Origin: Secundilactobacillus paracollinoides DSM 15502 = JCM 11969
Lineage (GTDB): Bacteria; Bacillota; Bacilli; Lactobacillales; Lactobacillaceae
NCBI RefSeq assembly: GCF_001311135.1
Contig: NZ_BBAG01000002.1
Location: 1-64,000, forward strand
Direction: 5' to 3'
DNA length: 64,000 nucleotides
How positions within the stretch are numbered: the stretch's first letter is position 1; each line of letters opens with the position of its first letter. Both the position numbers and the translations under genes were made by a program. Positions 61,371-64,000 of the stretch are shown piece by piece. The notes beneath the pieces were generated by a model that did no database searches, was not told the origin of the DNA, and was given only the letters and a program-made list of their open reading frames with translations.

Positions 61371-61398
61371 TTGAAATATTTTCGGAATAAACTATAAT
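61371..61398 (+). promoter_or_regulatory. Promoter of the multi-flavinylation gene pair
   Basis: TTGAAA, 16 bases, TATAAT, 47 bases before the TTG start. Confidence 0.65.
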
Positions 61399-61444
61399 CA
61401 ACAGTGTAAAGGGTTACATTCTTCTTTATAAAGGAGGGGTCATA

Positions 61445-62591
61445 TTGAAATTAGTTGCCATTGTCGGAACGAATTCGCAAAAATCTTACATCCGTCAGCT
61501 GTTAAATTACCTGAAAACACACTTTTCAAGCGACGCAGACATCACGCTTTGTGAGATAAACGACATTCCGCTTTTTTCTGAGGATATTAGTGAAGTTCCT
61601 AGCAAGGTTTCAGCCATTTTTGAAATTATTACTGCCTCAGATGGGGTAATCATTGGCACCCCACAGGTTCACCATGCCATTCCATCAGCTAAGTTCCGTG
61701 CTTGATTGGCTGGCGGTGGCGGGCCATTCGTTTAAAAACAAGCCAACGATGCTGGTTGGCGCATCCCTGGATGACCAGGGCGTTGACGACGCACTCGACA
61801 ATCTTTCAACTATTCTACGGTCGCCCGAACTAAATGCCGGGTTACTCACCGGTGATCAGTTTGTTCTGACCGACGTTGCTGCCGCCTTTAACGGTGACGA
61901 GCTGGCTGATCCATTGGCCGTTAAGTGGTTAGACCACTGTTTTAACAAATTTACCGGCTATATGGGCTTCAATTACGTGCCAACTGGTGACACGCAGCCA
62001 GACGCCACGACCAGTGCGTCAAAGGACACCACGCCAGATTATTCGTCTGACCTCGACCACCCTGTGAAGACCGATGCGACTGCGAGCGCATCGAAGAAAC
62101 CAGCTGGTGGCCTCGACTATTACTCTGATTTGGATGCACCGACACAGCCGACGACCGACACCACGACTGGTGCTTCTGAGTACACTGATGCGACCTCAAG
62201 TGCTTCAAAGGATACGGCGTCAGATTATTCGTCCGACCTCGACTACCCGGCTCAGGCCGCTGATGCCACGACTGGTGCTTCCAAACAACCGGCTGACGGC
62301 ATGGCCTACTCGTCTGATCTAGACACGCCGGTGGCTGCGGGAACGGATGCCACTAGCGGTGCTTCCGAGAAACCAGCAGATGCCACTACTGGCGCATCTC
62401 ATAAATCGGACGATGGGCCCACCTATTCTTCAGACTTAGACGATCCAAAGCCGGAAACTGACACCAACACTGGTGCTTCCGAACACGATGATGCAACTAC
62501 GGGGGCATCAAAGGAAACGACCAGCGATTACTCTTCTGATTTAGACCAACCGGCTGCGGCTGATGCCACGACCGGTGCTTCTGAACACTAA
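61445..62591 (+). pseudogene. FMN-reductase-like protein with a tail of ten ApbE-type flavinylation sites (one frame break)
   Basis: Repaired length 382 residues. Residues 1-180 form the same flavodoxin-like FMN-reductase fold as the gene at 48200 and the first domain at 45135 (MKLVAIVGTNSQKSYIRQLL, HHAIPSALSSVLDWL). The remaining 195 residues are acidic and repetitive: ten D-x-x-[STAN]-[GS]-A-S sites, seven of them strict [ST]-G-A-S, alternate with six YSSDLD-type units. ApbE attaches FMN to such sites, so the tail may carry several FMNs. No signal peptide. The break at about 61690 is a lost GC (TCAGCTAAG for TCAGCGCTAAG). TTG start behind GGAGGGG. It is paired with the PAS-like gene that follows. 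Confidence 0.8.
62000..62588 (+). repeat. Array encoding alternating flavinylation and YSSDLD motifs
   Basis: Units such as DATTSAS, DTTTGAS, DATSGAS and DATTGAS alternate with DYSSDLD. Codons differ between units (for example ACGACTGGTGCT and ACTACTGGCGCA), so selection, not recent duplication, keeps the motif. Confidence 0.85.
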
Positions 62592-62620
62592 CAACGCTTC
62601 ACATATAGGAGGAAATTAAC

Positions 62621-63130
62621 ATGACTGATAAAAAAGTGACTTTAGACAGCAATGACGTTTTACACTTCCCCACTGGCGATATTCCGTTGGAAACCCTGCG
62701 CGTCCTGTTGAACACCCTGCCCTTCGAAGTTGACTTTGTGGACGCCACCGACCATTTCAAGTGGTTTACCGATGACGGCAACCGGATCTTCAGCCGGACG
62801 CAAAAACAAGTTGGCGAAGAAGTGCTGGAATGCCACCCAAAGCAAGCCAGCGATAAAGTGGAACAGATCCTCAAGGAATTTCACGCCGGCACCCGTGACC
62901 AATTTGAATTCTGGCTGCCACTAAAGGGTAAGATGGTCTACATTTCATACTTCGCTATCCGTGATGAAGACGGCAAGTACCTTGGGTGCTTCGAATTCAC
63001 CGGTGACATCGCGCACCTGCAATCGATCAAGGGGACTAAGATTCTTGAAAACAGCCGTGATATTACGTTGATAAAAAGTAAGACACTGCTAACTAAAGGC
63101 ACTGGCCATTGCGGTCGGTGTCTTTTTTGA
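62621..63130 (+). CDS. Stand-alone PAS-like protein of the flavinylation locus
   Basis: A PAS_10-type domain: VDFVDATDHFKWFTDDG, LECHPKQASDKVEQILKEFHAGTRDQFEFWL, YISYFAIRDEDGKYLGCFEFTGDI. It aligns with residues 200-325 of the reductase at 45135. The displayed frame runs through a terminator to 63130; adding one base near 63058 gives NSRDYYVDKK and a stop at 63081 (153 residues), which I think is the true end. GGAGG before ATG, 29 bases after the flavinylated protein gene. Perhaps a flavin- or heme-linked sensor, or a docking domain for the electron carrier. Confidence 0.75.
   Translation: MTDKKVTLDSNDVLHFPTGDIPLETLRVLLNTLPFEVDFVDATDHFKWFTDDGNRIFSRTQKQVGEEVLECHPKQASDKVEQILKEFHAGTRDQFEFWLPLKGKMVYISYFAIRDEDGKYLGCFEFTGDIAHLQSIKGTKILENSRDITLIKSKTLLTKGTGHCGRCLF
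63080..63127 (+). terminator. Terminator of the flavinylation gene pair
   Basis: AAGACAC pairs with GTGTCTT around a longer structured loop; T6 follows. Confidence 0.7.
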
Positions 63131-63145
63131 CTAGCTCGTTCTTCG

Positions 63146-63173
63146 TTGACTTTCCAATCCCAACCCCTATAAT
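63146..63173 (+). promoter_or_regulatory. Promoter of the ABC transporter gene
   Basis: TTGACT, 16 bases, TATAAT, 79 bases before the ATG. Confidence 0.7.
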
Positions 63174-63252
63174 CAGAATTAAACAACTGTGTGAAATCGG
63201 TTACATTATTGGTTTTACCCACACATCCGTTTCAAAAAATGGAGGGGATCAC

Positions 63253-64000
63253 ATGCTCGAACTGCAACATTAAAAAAAATACTATCAGGTGGGCGACACG
63301 ACCACGAAGGCGTTAGATGATGTGTCCGTCTCATTTCGGCAACAGGAATTTGTCGCGATCCTTGGCCCCAGTGGCTCTGGGAAGACCACGTTATTAAACA
63401 ATATTGGCGGGTTGAACGTCTATGACTCCGGCGATTTGATTATTAAGGGGAAGTCCACCAAGGAGTTCAAAGCCTCCGACTGGGACGCGTACCGGAACAA
63501 CTCGGTCGGCTTCATTTTCCAAAGTTACAATCTGATTGGTCACCTGGGCATCATCGACAACGTTGAGTTGGGTATGACACTCAGTGGTGTGCCCACTGCC
63601 GAGAAAAAGGAAAAGGCCATTTCAGCGCTGAAACGTGTCGGGTTGGAAGACCATATGTATAAGAAGCCGAACCAACTGTCTGGTGGGCAAATGCAACGGG
63701 TGGCCATTGCGCGGGCGATCGCCAACGACCCGGAAATTTTACTGTGTGACGAACCGACCGGCGCATTGGATACCGAAACCAGTCAAGAAATTATGCAGAT
63801 CATTAAGGAACTGTCAAAAGAGCGCCTCGTCATCATGGTCACCCACAACCCCGACCTCGCCGACCAATATGCCGACCGGATCATTCGTTTCGAAGACGGG
63901 AAAATCGTGGATGACACGAACCCCTACAATGAGCTGGAAGAAAACGAACAGTTTCACCTGACCAAGACGAAAATGACCTACTGGACAGCGCTAAAATTGT
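63253..64000 (+). pseudogene. MacB-type ABC transporter, ATPase domain, cut by window end (early in-frame stop)
   Basis: ATG at 63253 behind GGAGGGG reads MLELQH and then TAA before KKYYQVGDTTTKALDDVSVSF. The A8 run at this point makes an indel pair or read error likely (the family has HIKKYY here). Behind it the ABC domain is complete: [43 protein letters not shown]. The end TKMTYWTALKL is the start of the first helix region of a fused permease, as in ATPase-permease fusions for peptide or antibiotic export. Confidence 0.8.

Noticed and set aside
63082-63130. Extra C-terminal residues of the PAS-like protein
   Set aside because: This part of the frame reads through a terminator hairpin; a one-base repair gives a stop at 63081.

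Overview
The window comes from a low-to-moderate-GC Gram-positive bacterium of the family Lactobacillaceae. Evidence for this: several surface proteins with KxYKxGKxW-type signal peptides, MucBP-like repeats and LPQTN sortase signals; a lactococcin 972 bacteriocin locus; an L-2-hydroxyisocaproate dehydrogenase; a T-box in front of brnQ; and heme scavenging instead of heme synthesis. The genus cannot be fixed from the sequence alone. Many genes carry single-base frame breaks. In almost every case I could trace, one base is missing from a short homopolymer, most often GGG or CCC read as GG or CC, so most are probably assembly errors. I list these genes as single broken loci and give the repaired reading.

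Layout. 0-6 kb: a small membrane protein, the T-box-controlled branched-chain amino acid carrier brnQ, and an exopolysaccharide-type operon (degenerate EAL protein, two-helix membrane protein, processive family 2 glycosyltransferase). 6.8-28 kb: three very large sortase-anchored proteins (about 840, 2100 and 2715 residues), each preceded by a 46-residue ribbon-helix-helix gene under a shared promoter type. Between the second and third lie a second EAL protein and a mannitol-type PTS permease whose EIIB domain lacks the phosphorylated cysteine. 28-34 kb: stress protein, acetyltransferase, gdhA, repeat-rich DNA and an AP2-domain protein. 34-39 kb: an Mga-like regulator followed by a secreted MucBP protein. 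39-41.6 kb: an acetyltransferase, a leader-peptide attenuator in front of L-hydroxyisocaproate dehydrogenase, and a candidate small RNA. 41.8-45 kb: an AT-rich lactococcin 972 bacteriocin locus.

45-51.4 kb and 61.4-63.1 kb hold the most unusual biology. A 1022-residue reductase fuses an FMN-reductase-like domain, a PAS-like domain, an FMN_bind domain and a fumarate-reductase-like FAD domain. Beside it are a second FMN-reductase-like gene, a divergent LysR regulator, a signal-less ApbE flavin transferase and a MarR regulator. Twelve kb away a separate FMN-reductase-like protein carries a tail of about 195 residues with ten ApbE-type D-x-x-[ST]-[GS]-A-S sites, followed by a stand-alone PAS-like protein. 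Together these read as a cytoplasmic, multiply flavinylated electron-transfer system.

52-61 kb: a thiamine-precursor uptake operon under a TPP riboswitch, a zinc-starvation locus (zinc-binding lipoprotein and zinc-independent S14 with Zur-type boxes), and a heme-uptake operon with two NEAT proteins. The last gene, an ABC transporter, runs off the window.

Three families of structured intergenic repeats are scattered throughout. Family F1 is a long covarying hairpin that starts with TAGAGTG and supplies the stop codon of several genes. F2 and F3 are modular multi-hairpin elements that share one hairpin.
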